Assembly: GCA_024811115.1 (NCBI GenBank)
Contig: JAKOGH010000371.1
Span: 1 to 33,653 of the forward strand
Reading direction: 5' to 3'
DNA length: 33,653 bases
Source of the DNA: Terana coerulea
Lineage: Eukaryota; Basidiomycota; Agaricomycetes; Polyporales; Phanerochaetaceae
This document shows positions 9,456 through 19,900 of the stretch, piece by piece; within the stretch, counting starts at the first letter, position 1, and each line of letters begins with the position of its first letter. A model generated the notes under the pieces. It was not told where the DNA came from and did not search any database. It saw only the letters and a program-made list of their open reading frames with translations. The position numbers and the translations under genes were made by a program.

Positions 9456-9719
9456 AGATAACATCAGTAAATCGCAAGTTGCTTTGTCATCAGGTCCATT
9501 CGACCTACTCACCGAAGAAGATCACGGCAGCACTATGACACAATTCGCTTATTTTCCTCTGTAGCGCAATACTAGTCCAGAATGAGCCGTACAATCAGGA
9601 GACGATAGATGATATGCCGGTGATGCGGAGGTTGGGCAGCCAGCTTCATCCCGGGCCTATTCATCACCCACCACCGGCAGCACAGAAAATGCTGGCACGT
9701 CAGATGGAATCTCGACAAC

Positions 9720-9728
9720 TATAAAATA
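9720..9728 (+). promoter_or_regulatory. TATA box of SDR5
   Basis: TATAAAATA, 82 nt before the SDR5 ATG and 26 nt before the shared leader repeat, which therefore may cover the transcript start. No equivalent TATA is seen upstream of the decayed SDR2. Confidence 0.6.
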
Positions 9729-9754
9729 AATGAGGTGATAGCAACGAGCAGGAA

Positions 9755-9774
9755 TTTCCTCTCGCACCTCTACG
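9755..9774 (+). repeat. 5' leader repeat of the SDR2/SDR5 duplication, copy B
   Basis: Partner of 4095..4114, 19 of 20 positions identical. Confidence 0.6.
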
Positions 9775-9810
9775 CCCGAATTCATACCACCATCTCACTT
9801 CTTAACCGTC

Positions 9811-10832
9811 ATGGCACCTCCTCGCGTGTGGCTCAGTAAGTAACCTAATATCCACGGCCCATTTCATGAACTGACACGTATCGTTTCTAGTCACCGGCTC
9901 AGCGACTGGCTTCGGCCGTGAGGTGACGGAGCACGCCTTGGAGAAAGGGGATAAAGTCGTCGCTACGCTACGCAAGCCCGAACAGCTTGACGACCTGAAA
10001 GCGAAGTACCCCGACACTCAGTTTTTGGCTGTGAAGCTCGACGTCACCCAGCCTCAGGAGATCCCGAGAGCATTCTCCGCGGCGAAGGCGGCATTTGGTC
10101 GCGTCGATGTTGTTTTCAACAACGCTGGCCAAAGCTTGATAGGCGAACTCGAAAGTATCCCCGACGACGTGGGACGCCGTCTCTTTGACGTCAATTTCTT
10201 CGGCGCTGTCAACGTGTCGAAAGAGGCTGTGCGCTTCTTCCGCGAAGAGAATGCGCCAGGAGCAGGCGGGAGACTGATAACCAACAGCTCCATTGCCGGC
10301 CAAGTACCATACCCGGGTGGTGGCTATTATTCTGCCTCTAAAGCAGGTGAGCTATGGGTATATATATCGACGACGTCGTGATCTGATGGTTGAGCAGGGC
10401 TCGACGCTGTAACTCAGTCCTTGGCTGCAGAGATTGACCCGGCATGGAACGTAAAGGTAGAACCATCTCAACCGTGACAAAGCGTCAAAATACTCACCAA
10501 CTCCCGTTCAGATCACCCTTATTCTTGCCGGCATATTCCGTACCGCGATTGTTGACAAAGGAGCAACTGCGCCCGGTCATGCAGCCTACGGCACCGAATT
10601 ACCCGCAGCACAGATAAGGGGTATCCTTGAGAAGGTCAGGGAGGGAGATTTCCCTATGGGGGATGCATCGAAGGCAGCGAAGAAGATCTACGAGCTGTCT
10701 TTGCTCACCCAGCCTCCGCTGCGGTTGCTTCTCGGCAAAGACACGCTGGAGCCTATCCGCAACCAGATCAAGCAGCTGAGTGCCGATGTAGACCAGTACG
10801 AGACTTGGTCGGACGATCTTGGGGCGAATTGA
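9811..10832 (+). CDS. Short-chain dehydrogenase/reductase, array copy SDR5 (intact)
   Basis: Exons 9811..9835 (MAPPRVWL), 9891..10346, 10398..10456, 10512..10832; 286 aa, all introns GT-AG. Motifs: TGSATGFG at residues 10-17, VVFNNAG, Ser in LITNSSIAG, and Y155/K159 in YYSASK. The end of the second beta strand (ATLRKPE) carries the basic residues usual for NADP(H) use. The C-terminal exon has AGIFRTAIVDKG, then the family's KKIYELSLL and LLLGKDTLEP segments. Closest to SDR2, with collinear flanks for about 360 nt upstream and 250 nt downstream. With its TATA box and intact active site it is the best candidate for a working enzyme besides SDR1. Substrate unknown. Confidence 0.92.
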
Positions 10833-11339
10833 TCGATGAAGCGACTCAGGCGTGCTCTGAGTTGACAACCAAGACGAGCTAAAGCTGTAGTATGAAGCAC
10901 TGCCCACTGTAATATGATCTTTGTTTATCCGCGCTCAATGTTGCTTCGTATATTGCAAACGCCTTGCCGAGTGAGAGGTTGCTGAAACCTGCAGTTGTTG
11001 ATCGACGTTGGAATGAAGCCAAGCCTGAGCGGGTTGCCGCAGTTACTGAAAGAGAAGGTGGTGGCTTTGGATCCTAACACACGCAAACACGAGAGTAACA
11101 CGTTTAGCGCGCTAACTCGCGGCCTTTCCTCTTTACGACGACCCTCTCCTTGCAAGAAGTGTCCGTCCCGAGCTTCAGTCGAAAGGGCTGGAACTCGTGT
11201 CTCCTTGATCTGAGAGTGAGTACATCATTGCTGTAACCCGGTAAATACACGTTGATTAAGCCCGCTCTTTATAGCCAGTCTCGGTCACGGTCGTGGTGTT
11301 CGACCTATCAGCCTGTTTCGGGAACCAGACGCGTCTATC
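10833..11339. other. Intergenic region SDR5 to F-box 1
   Basis: SDR5 3' flank, including the duplicated 36-base segment at 11054..11089, then the F-box 1 promoter. A 72-codon open frame (10995-11213) runs through the repeat but has no recognisable domain. Confidence 0.45.
11054..11089 (+). repeat. Downstream flank repeat of the SDR2/SDR5 duplication, copy B
   Basis: Partner of 5541..5576, 34 of 36 positions identical, 222 nt past the SDR5 stop. Confidence 0.7.
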
Positions 11340-13081
11340 ATGACCTCCATCATGTCTTTGCCTGCGGAAGTTTTTCTCAAAATATTTGAAGAAGTTGCGG
11401 AGGCAGGGCACGCCGACTTCGTCAAGGACTGTATAGGACCGCATGTCGACGGAGATCCTATCAACGCGGCTCCTTATTCCTGGATTCGTATCACGCATGT
11501 ATGTCGCACCTGGCGGTGGATCGCGCTTTCCTACTCTTCCCTGTGGACCAACATTGCGGTTCTTCGCGAGGATATCACCGGGGAGATCTTGCGTCGTGCA
11601 GGAGACCAAGAGCTATCGGTGGTTTTCCGCATTCCTATGAACGACGAGCCTATATCGAACGAACAACTTGAAGAACGACTCTTGGCATTTGAGTCGATAT
11701 TGCACTTGAAGATGAACCAGATTGTTAATCTGACTATGCCGACCATACTGGATTACGTTGATCCCTCTTTCGCTGCACGCGCGATGAAACTACGAACATT
11801 GTGTCTGGTCATGCCTAGCCTCGATCTCTCCGCGTTTCAAGCTGCCCCAGGTACTTTGCGACATGGACCGCTTAACTTTCCTGCTCTCGAGCATGTCGAA
11901 CTTCGTGGCGTCCTTCGCGTATCCATGGCGAAGCTATTTTGCCCGCGCTTGAAGACGCTAATACTCAGGCATGACTGGAGTTTGGTGGGAGAAGACGAGC
12001 TTGTCTATTACACAACTTCGCGTGAACTGGTGCCGGCGTTAGCGAACATGAACCTTCTAGAAGAACTGGTGATACAGCTCGCAGACCAGGAGCTCGATGC
12101 GGACGAGGACGAGTATGATCGTCGAGTCAAGTACGACGTCAAGGCCGACCTTCCACATTTGCGGATACTGCGGCTTGTCGGACAAACTGTCGAAGTAGTC
12201 ACTCTACTCCGCCACCTCAATCTTCCCGGGAACGTACAAGTCTTCTTCGACTGTAGGTTTCCCGAGGACGGCCCAGGCATAACATGGGTAGCACCGGTCA
12301 CCCACTCAATCTGCTCGACAGTTGCACGACCCTCAGCGCGTTTGACGTCGCATTTTGACCCTATACGGTCGTTCTCTCTGCGGTTCATTGGAGGTTACTA
12401 CGAGCTATGCGGTTGGAGAAGCCTTCAGTACTTTGAAAACAAACAAGAAGCTCAAGCAGACGCAGACGCTTTTCTGACACTTCCAATGCTGGAACATCCC
12501 GACGACGTTGTAGAGCTGCTTTCCCCCTTTCCGTTCCGCGACATACAAGAGCTGCGACTCGGAGAGATGGATCCTCGCGATGACACAGCTTACCAATGCG
12601 CTCTGCTCCTCTCCAACCGCCCCAGCCTCCAGCGCTTAGTCTTCGACAACCTGCTACCTTCAATGGCGACTAAACTGGTGGCTGGAACCCCTGTGGTCGA
12701 AATTGTTCTGCTCAACATCAACTTCAAGCCAAACAATCCCTCGAAAGCTAGCATTTGGATGTACAGCTGGACCACCGGTATGTACTTTTCAAACCGATTC
12801 CCAGCGGTTGTTTGACAGATGAGGCAGGAGGCCTCTCATACCCACTAGAAGAATTCGAGACACACAGCACTCCGAATGATTTAGTCCGCATCTGCGAGCA
12901 ACGCCTCAAGTCGGATACCGTTATATCGAAGCTGAGGATCAAGTGCGCGAAGAATCTGTTTACACAAGATGTTGAAGAGCTTCGCAAGACGGTAGCAGAC
13001 GTAGTATGGGATGGTGTGGAGCTGGAAGACCTTCGTCCCTGTGAGTGGTTCCGACTTCTCGGTTTGGCCGGCTCATGCTGA
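11340..13081 (+). CDS. F-box protein 1
   Basis: Likely substrate receptor of an SCF ubiquitin ligase. The N-terminus carries a typical mushroom F-box: LPAEVFLKIFEEV, then SWIRITHVCRTWRWIAL and SSLW, over about residues 6-65. A long region with LRR-like elements follows (LRTLCLVMPSL, LKTLILRHDW, LRILRLVG). Exon 1 is 11340..12777. A proposed 41-nt intron (12778..12818) joins a 263-nt exon to TGA 13081, giving 566 aa. The exon 2 frame (LEEFETHSTPNDLVRICEQR) looks coding. Without that short splice the protein stops at 12815 (491 aa). ATG 11340 is used, though the second ATG at 11352 (MSLPAE) would also serve. The next gene is a shorter relative on the same strand. Confidence 0.85.
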
Positions 13082-13852
13082 CGAAGCGGGATGGCAGACG
13101 ATGCGACTGTATATGGTGCCAGCGATTAGTGCATGCATGTCTATCGTTCAGTCGTTGAACGTCGCTTTCTCGAACCTATTGTATTTTGATAGCACATTCG
13201 TGCGCGCGGTGTGGGGCTGCCCGGCTAGAGCCTGAGGGCGCTTACTCGAATCCCTCTTTCCTCTTGCGACCACCACCCCCGCAGCCGCGGCCCCGCTTAG
13301 TGACTTCCAACCTTGCTCATTCCAATAGGGAAGCAACTCGGAGAGGATGCACCGTGGCCGACGCATAGGTGTCGCTCTGCGAGGAATTCGCAGAACCTCG
13401 AGTAGTATGCCACGTTTGCCCCGTCCAGGATCATTTCATCAACATGCTCAACTTTACCAGCATCCTCATTTCCCTCATAGTCACTTTCGCTCCAAATTCG
13501 CATTTGATCATGGCAACTACCATGCAGTTTTAGCCTGCTGAAAGACCGCGAGCCCTCGCTTCTCTTCTGTCCATTACATTTCCTCACGGCTTCTCGCCAA
13601 TTGACTAATTCATGACAAACTTTGACGGCAGGAATGCCCACGCTAGGAAAAGAAGCAATGGCGTTGACGTCGATTTGGTCGCATCCATTTCCAGCCGTCC
13701 GGTTCCATAGGCGAAAGTCACCTATAATATTCCTCGATGCGTTCACAACCTGCCCAGTGCCAACGCACAGAAGTCTAGACGCAGGCTCCCAGGAGAAATG
13801 TCTGTGAAGTGTATATCCCTATCCTGCTCCTCTACTCACGAAGTTCAAGCTC
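13082..13852. other. Intergenic region F-box 1 to F-box 2
   Basis: About 770 bases. A 149-codon open frame lies on the minus strand (13746 to 13297), with no recognised motif or family. I leave it as an unassigned frame, not a gene. C-rich runs occur near 13268-13300. Confidence 0.4.
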
Positions 13853-15075
13853 ATGGAACCTACGGAAGGCCGCGATGGCTTACCTACCGAGCAGGCGTCG
13901 CTCGGGGTACACGCCCTCCCGCCGAGCTCCTCCTCGCCATCTTCGACGAGTACGCCTTAGTCCTGTTCCTCGCCTGGCAAAAGCTACATTTCGAGACCGA
14001 CAACGAGCGACTCATCCAGCTGTCGCAGCGCCACTACCCCGTCCGTCCGTACGCCTGGATCGTCGTCACGGGCGTGTGCAGTCGCTGGCGCGCGGTCGCG
14101 CTGGCCACGGCGTCGCTCTGGTCTCGAGTGGCGGTGACGAAGCCCACCACCATGCAGGCGCTCCTTGCGCGGTCGCGAGACTGCCCGCTGGACGTCGCAT
14201 GTTACATCCCGCCGTACAGCTGTCTTGCGCCGTCGATGGTCGACTACGCACTCTCGCGCGTCCTGGCACACCACACACGGATGCGCACGCTGTCTCTCCG
14301 CATCGCCGGGCAGGAAGACGTGTTCCTGTTGTCCCGCTTCCCTGGCGTCCGATCACTATACTCGCCCGGCGTCCAAGCGCCCTTGTTGCACTCCATCCAC
14401 TTCGTTGCGCCGCAGTCCCTTTCTTTCGCCCCCTGCGAGCTTTGGGACATTCCACGCTTGTCGACGGTCGTCTTGCACGACGTCACAACTTGGGTAGACT
14501 CGAGCTTTGTGCTGCCCTTCTCCGGATCCAGCCTGCGGCACCTCACCTACTCGTCTCGTTACAGACGAGCGTTGTCCGCGGCTGACCTGCTCAGCTCGCT
14601 GAAGGAGATGAAGTCGCTTGTCCACGTCTCGCTCGACGTTGGCCCGTCTAACGAAGGGCCACACCCCGCCATTGCTCTGCCCCTTTTGCAGGACCTGCAG
14701 CTCCGAGGCGACTTAGCGAGTTGCATGATCTTCGTGCGACATATCTCCACCTCGAGCGGCGCGACCCTCACCGTCATGTGCAACTCCGATCCCGCCTTCG
14801 AAAGAATGTCGTATGCAGCAGCAGCGGATTTCGTGCTCGACGCTCTGCGGTTTCCCGTCGAACATTCGCCGTCCGACCCCTTCCCAGCTTCCCTTACCAT
14901 AGGTTCAGACGATGGCTTTTACTTCCATGGTGCGAAGGAATACTCCTATGATCCGTGCATGCCGCTGGCGTTCAGAAAGATCACGCTGCTAGGTCTGGAC
15001 ACGGAGGAGGAGGCAATAGGATGGAAGCCGTGGCGGGTGTCCATAGAATTGTCCTTCGTTTCACATGCGTATTGA
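13853..15075 (+). CDS. F-box protein 2, truncated relative of F-box 1, with an apparent frameshift
   Basis: The main open frame (13798-15075) carries an F-box: AELLLAIFDEYA, then AWIVVTGVCSRWRAVAL and ASLW, matching the spacing in F-box 1. Its own N-terminus is unlike an F-box protein. The frame starting at ATG 13853 instead ends in VHALPP exactly where the F-box should begin. One missing C in the CCGCCG at about 13921-13924 would join the two into LPPELLLAIF, giving 407 aa. LRR-like segments follow (LHSIHFVAPQSLSF, LRHLTYSSRY, LPLLQDLQLRG). The protein stops where F-box 1 has about 150 more residues, so the C-terminus looks lost. It could be a degenerating copy, or a working gene with one consensus error and a new stop. 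Confidence 0.75.
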
Positions 15076-15409
15076 CAGAACACTGAACTTCGCAATAATC
15101 ATCTGTCGCCAGGGCTAAGACTTCCTTCTTCACTAAAGATGTACATGGGACCGTAGTAGTTGTATCATCGAATATTATAGGTGTTACACTTGTTAGACAA
15201 CTGGTCCACTGCGACAAGCATCCCGGAGAGCGAATAGGGATCGCACAAACTAGATAGCATACTGACATGTGGGCAGCATCGCCTCTAAGCCAGAACATAG
15301 AATACAAGGATAGGTATCGGTCGCCAGAGCATGCGTCCCCGCAATTCTTGGAAGCCCTCCAACTGATGAGCGAAAAGAAATTCTGTACGGAGCGGTACTT
15401 TAGCCATTC
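15076..15409. other. Convergent intergenic region
   Basis: 3' flanks of F-box 2 (+) and the zinc-finger gene (-). No further feature seen. Confidence 0.5.
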
Positions 15410-16613
15410 TCAGTATCTAGAGCCGCCCCGTCCAAGGAGAATCCGCCCCCGACCCATGCCAAAGCCCCCGCGACGTCCCAGGCCTCTTGGTGGCATAGGC
15501 GGCTTCTGCGGCCTTGGCTGTATTTCTTCCTCCTGAGGAGTATCATGCGACTGCCCTCTGCCCCGTCCACCGCTTCTCCGAACTCGGCCTCGAGGCGCGC
15601 CTCGTGCAGCGTGTGGTGGGGTACCATCGACATCCATCGTGTGTGCGTGGGATGCTCCGTGGTGCGCGCCGCTGCCCGACTTCGCGCCTCGTCCGAACCG
15701 AATGGCGGGCGGAACGAGCGCGAGAGTGCCCATGGAGTGCGCGAGGCGATCGAGGGAGGGATCGGCTTGCACAGGCTGTGAAGGCTCGTCGTCGTCGTCA
15801 TCTTCTTCTTCTATCAAGGGGCCGTCGGCCAGGGATCGCGTTACGTGTGGTGTACCATGCCCTGCTGGCAGTTTTGTCAGAGGCACCGCTTCCTGCCGAG
15901 GTGTATCCTGGTTCTGAGGTACTTCTCCTTCTTCCGCCTCGCTGAGGTCCTCGTCGTCGTCGTCGGCTCCTTCCTTCTCACGTGGACTCCACTGCTTGCG
16001 AATCATGCTCGCGCCCTCGCCCCATCTCTTGAGCAGCCCGCCGACACCCTTGTTCGTGACGGCGAAAAAGAACTCTTCGGGTATCCGTGCGCTTGTATGA
16101 GATGCAGCCGCCGCGCTTTCGGTTTGAGGAACGTGCGGTCGCATGAAGCGAGGTGGCAAGCGAACTGAAGCCATGAGCACGCTGACGACACCACACAAAC
16201 CAAGTCAGACTTACTATCTTTTCACCACGCTCCTTCCGCAGCGCAGCAATGGGGTCATGACACTCCGTCTGATGCTGTTCCCATTCGAACAAAGCACTTC
16301 AGCACGACTCCCGGACCCGCAGAGCACAACGGCGTACCAGGGCTAGAAGCCTTGCCTCCGGAAACACGCACCCACAGCCACGCTCCTCGCACACATGCGC
16401 GTGGTATGTCGCGTAGTGCGCCTCGAGTTCCTTCGAGCTGCCCAGGTGAGTCGGCTTATTCGGTGGATTGCACGTCGGCGGCAGCGTGCAGAGCAGCTGG
16501 CGAGCTTTCATAGGCGTCCGCGCTGCCTTGGATGTGGGTTCAGGTGAGGGTGAGGGCGACCGCGAGGCGATGTCGCGGTAGGAGGTCGGTGTGCGGGGAC
16601 GTTTGGAGGACAT
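15410..16613 (-). CDS. ZNF511-like C2H2 zinc-finger protein with an apparent frameshift
   Basis: Exons 16613..16338, 16274..16215 and 16164..15410 on the minus strand; introns of 63 and 50 nt, all in phase 0. Three Cys2His2 units follow one another: C-x4-C in LLCTLPPTC with EAHYATYH; CEERGCGC with the HQTECH split over intron 1; and FACHLASCDRTF with HLIQAH. The ZNF511-type tail follows (YPKEFFF, AVTNKGVGGLLKRWGEG). Between GYPK and EFFF the frame changes: one base is missing next to 16075. With it restored, the protein is 363 aa. Downstream lie two acidic runs (DDDDEDLSEAEEGE, EEEDDDDDE) and an RG-rich C-terminus ending GRGGSRY, suggestive of RNA binding or nuclear localisation (inference). 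Head-to-head with VPS10. Confidence 0.82.
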
Positions 16614-16968
16614 GGGAAGTTCGAGAGTGTGTTAAGTACAGGGGGTTTGACTGTGTTGCAGTGTCAGATATGGCTGAGGTGAGAGCGGTAGGGAAAAGAC
16701 TGTCGTGGTGCACATAAAAGAAAGCAGAGGAGTGGCTCGCCGTGTGCACCGCACGGACAACGGAGTTGGTCAAGAGACATGCGGCATCGCGTGGCCCTGG
16801 AATTGCCTCCGCCGCTTGCGCAGATCGGTATCTCGCGACTTGCCGTGATCGCGCCCACGTGGCACCTGCGGAGGACTGGACACGACTACGCGTTATGATT
16901 TGGTGCTGTGCTTCTCTCTACTCACACCCACCTCCTCCACCTCGCCCTCGTCGACGTCCTAGACACCA
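16614..16968. promoter_or_regulatory. Divergent promoter region, zinc-finger gene and VPS10
   Basis: 355 bases separate the two start codons, so both promoters must overlap here. It contains the palindrome CACGTG at 16856..16861 and a C-rich pyrimidine tract (16925-16950) just before the VPS10 ATG. No TATA box is apparent for either gene. Confidence 0.5.
16856..16861. promoter_or_regulatory. E-box palindrome CACGTG
   Basis: Perfect bHLH-type site 107 nt before the VPS10 ATG, in context GCCCACGTGGC. A six-base match alone is weak evidence. Confidence 0.3.
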
Positions 16969-19900
16969 ATGGCACCGGTGCACAGGACCGCCGTCCTGCT
17001 CTGGACAGTCCTCCTCCTCACCGCTTTCTCGTGGGCTCAACGAGACCCCGAGCACGCGATCTCATACTTCCCCAATCTACCCGCCAGACTCTTCTTCTTC
17101 AAGGACCAACCCGTACGTCGCTCTGCGCCCCCTTGTCTGCCCGGTCTGACCATTCTACTTAGTCTGTCATATACCACGATGTTGTGGAAGGGGATGTTTG
17201 GGTTTCGCAGAACGAGGGCAAGGAGTGGAAGAAGGCGAGCGGTGTGCCGGAGGGAGCAGCAGCCATGGTCATTGAGCACCCATTCGACGCAAACTACGTG
17301 AGTGGCAGATATGCGCGGAAGATAACTCAAGCCAATTGTGCACTGCGTAGGCCTTTATCTTGACCAAGGAGGACACTCACTACCGTACCGCCGACCGCGG
17401 CAAGACATGGCGGTCCTTCGACATGCCCATACGCCCCGCTTTCGTCGGGCAGCCTCTTTCTTTCCACTCGGACCCCAAGAAGTATGGATATATTCTGTAT
17501 CAGGGCACAAAGTGCATCTCGTCTGGGCCTTGGGGTTACACCTGTCATGATGAGGTGAGTGTCTCAGTTCGCTTTGGGTGCACTCGGGCTGCGGATGGCG
17601 GGGTGTCGCAATGGAACACGAACCAACGCTTTCGTTCTGAAACAGAAGTTCATGATCAATCTTGTTGTATCATGCGGCTTCACGACATGGCGGACGAGTC
17701 TTGGCCTTTTTGGTCGTGCGTGTCCAGTGTGGGTCAGGAATATGCGTTATTCCTATCCATTCTTTCCCCTGTACCCCCTCTCGGACCTGCGGTGCTGACG
17801 ACGTTCCGCGTTCCGTGTCCGTACTGATCAACATATCTATCTGTTGCAGACGTACTACACCAAAGACGCCTTCAGCAGTGACGCCGAGCTGCTGTTATCC
17901 GAAACCTCGCGGTGCCAGTTTGCCCATGGCAGCAAGGACTTCAAACACGACGCGCACGATGACCTCGTGTACTGCGTTGCGTTCGACGCAGTTTCCTCGG
18001 ATGGCATGCACTCGCTTTCCTCGAGTCGCCTCTTCTCCTCTACCGATTTCTTCGACAAGGAGCGCCGTGTCGAGGACCTTGGGATCGGCAAGAACGCCCG
18101 CGGCGTCGTCGCGCTCGCCATCGTCAGCAAGTTCGCGGTAGTCGCCATGAAGGACCTCGCTCCCGGAAACAACGGCGAGATGCTTCTGTACGTGTCGGTC
18201 GACACCAAGACTTGGGCGAAGGCGAAGTTCCCGCACGCCTCCTCGGCGAAGCTGATTGAGAACGGGTACACGGTTGTTGAGTCGACGACGCACTCGTTGG
18301 CAGTCGACGTGTTGCTCCAGGACCAGACCAATATTGGCACACTCTTCGTCAGCAACTCGAACGGGACGTTCTTCGTAGAGAGCCTCAAGGACACAAACCG
18401 GAACGAGATGGGCTATGTGGACTTCGAAAACATTTACGGTATCGAGGGTGTTGGTATCGCCAATGTCGTCTCCAACGCGAAAGAGGTGGTAGCAAGACGG
18501 GAGCAAAAGAAGTTACAGTCTCGGATCACGTTCGACGATGGTGCGCTTGGTACATTTCACTCTGATCCATCGTACTAACCTCTCATTAGGACGAACTTGG
18601 TCTCGAATTCGCCCTCCATCCGAAGATAGCGAAGGCCGCAGGATTAAGTGCAACACCGCCGATGACGACTGCTCCCTACACCTTCACTCCGTAACGCAGG
18701 CACACAACTTTGGCCGCGTGTTCTCGTCGCCCGCACCAGGAGTGGTCATGGCCGTGGGCTCTATCGGCGATCACCTTCTACCCTACCAAGACTGCGACAC
18801 CTTCGTCAGCACGGACGCAGGCGTGTCCTGGAGCATGGTCCGCATGGACGCGCACCAGTACGAGTTTGGCGATTCGGGCAGTATCCTGGTTGTTGTGAGC
18901 GACGAAGAGTCGACAGACGAGATTCACTACTCCACCGACTTCGGCAAGACATGGTAAGTCTCATGTTCAATCGACGCTTGTCTGGCTAACACCAGCGCTT
19001 GCTCACTAGGAAGAAGTACAAGCTTGATATCAAGATCCGCTCGCGCGTCCTTACGACCGTACCCGACTCGACATCACAAAAGTTCATGATGATTGGCCAG
19101 ATTAACCGCAAAGACGCGAAGAACACGTCCGACCGCTACGCCGTTGTCTTCATCGACTTCGCCAACACGCGCTCCCGACAGTGCACAAATGACGACTTCG
19201 AAGAGTGGTACGCGCGCTCGGGGAGCCACGAGTGCGTGATGGGGCACAAGGTCAGTGCACGACCTCTCCAAGCCACGAAAAGTTAATTGATGAGTTAACG
19301 CAGCAATACTACATGCGGCGCAAGGCCACCGCAAACTGCTATGTCGGGGACAAGTGGGTTGATCCTGTGGAGCACGAAGTAAATTGCCCGTGCACAGACG
19401 AGGACTACGAATGGTGCGTTGACCCTCGTATTTCCTGCGCAAAACCCGCTCATATCATGATCAGTGACTACAACTTTGTCCGTCAAGGTGGAAAATGCAT
19501 CACGGCTGGCCCGGAGCCGATCCCTGCGGGCGTCTGCGGCACGGGCGATCCCAAGCAGACATTCATGGGCTCCTCTGGCTACCGTAAGATTCCCGGCAAC
19601 ACCTGCGACGCGAACAGAGGTGTCAGGAAGGACGAGAAAGTGGAAAAGTCCTGCTCAGAAGGTGAGAAAGGGCTCGACGGCACTATCGTACAACACTGAC
19701 GTGACTCTTTTCAGCTCAACCCGCGGAGGGCCAGATTATCCACCAAACAGTGAGTCCGAGTTATGTCTGTGGTTGCAACTAAAGTCTTACTGAACATCAT
19801 TAGTACGAGTGGTCATCACCTATACAGCAGTACTCGTACTTCCAGGATTCCAGAGTGAGCGCCCATCTGTCGGTTCCTGCTACTCGCTGACAATCATCTT

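Larger units (their letters stand above)
8628..9810. other. Intergenic region SDR4-SDR5
   Basis: Almost 1.2 kb, the longest gap in the array. From about 9433 it is collinear with the SDR2 upstream region. It holds a TATA box at 9720..9728. Between 8640 and 9400 I see nothing beyond short shadow frames and a pyrimidine-rich stretch near 9070-9090. Given the spacing of the other copies, a lost sixth SDR could have stood here, but no SDR motif is visible. Confidence 0.45.

Noticed and set aside
13809..14585. 258-codon Arg-rich frame on the plus strand inside F-box 2
   Set aside because: GC-rich alternate frame; the F-box motifs are in the other frame.
15785..15815. GTC/TTC trinucleotide run as a microsatellite or regulatory repeat
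   Set aside because: It encodes the acidic D/E stretch of the zinc-finger protein on the minus strand, which is enough to explain it.
15514..16168. Plus-strand frames opposite the zinc-finger gene
   Set aside because: Shadows of the acidic and RG-rich coding sequence on the minus strand.
16165..16214. ATG at 16198 as the start of a separate 262-aa minus-strand gene
   Set aside because: It lies inside intron 2 of the zinc-finger gene; the third C2H2 unit and upstream exons show the true start at 16613.
17855..18506. Minus-strand frames of 179 and 203 codons
   Set aside because: Antisense to VPS10 exon 4, which encodes a conserved Vps10 domain.
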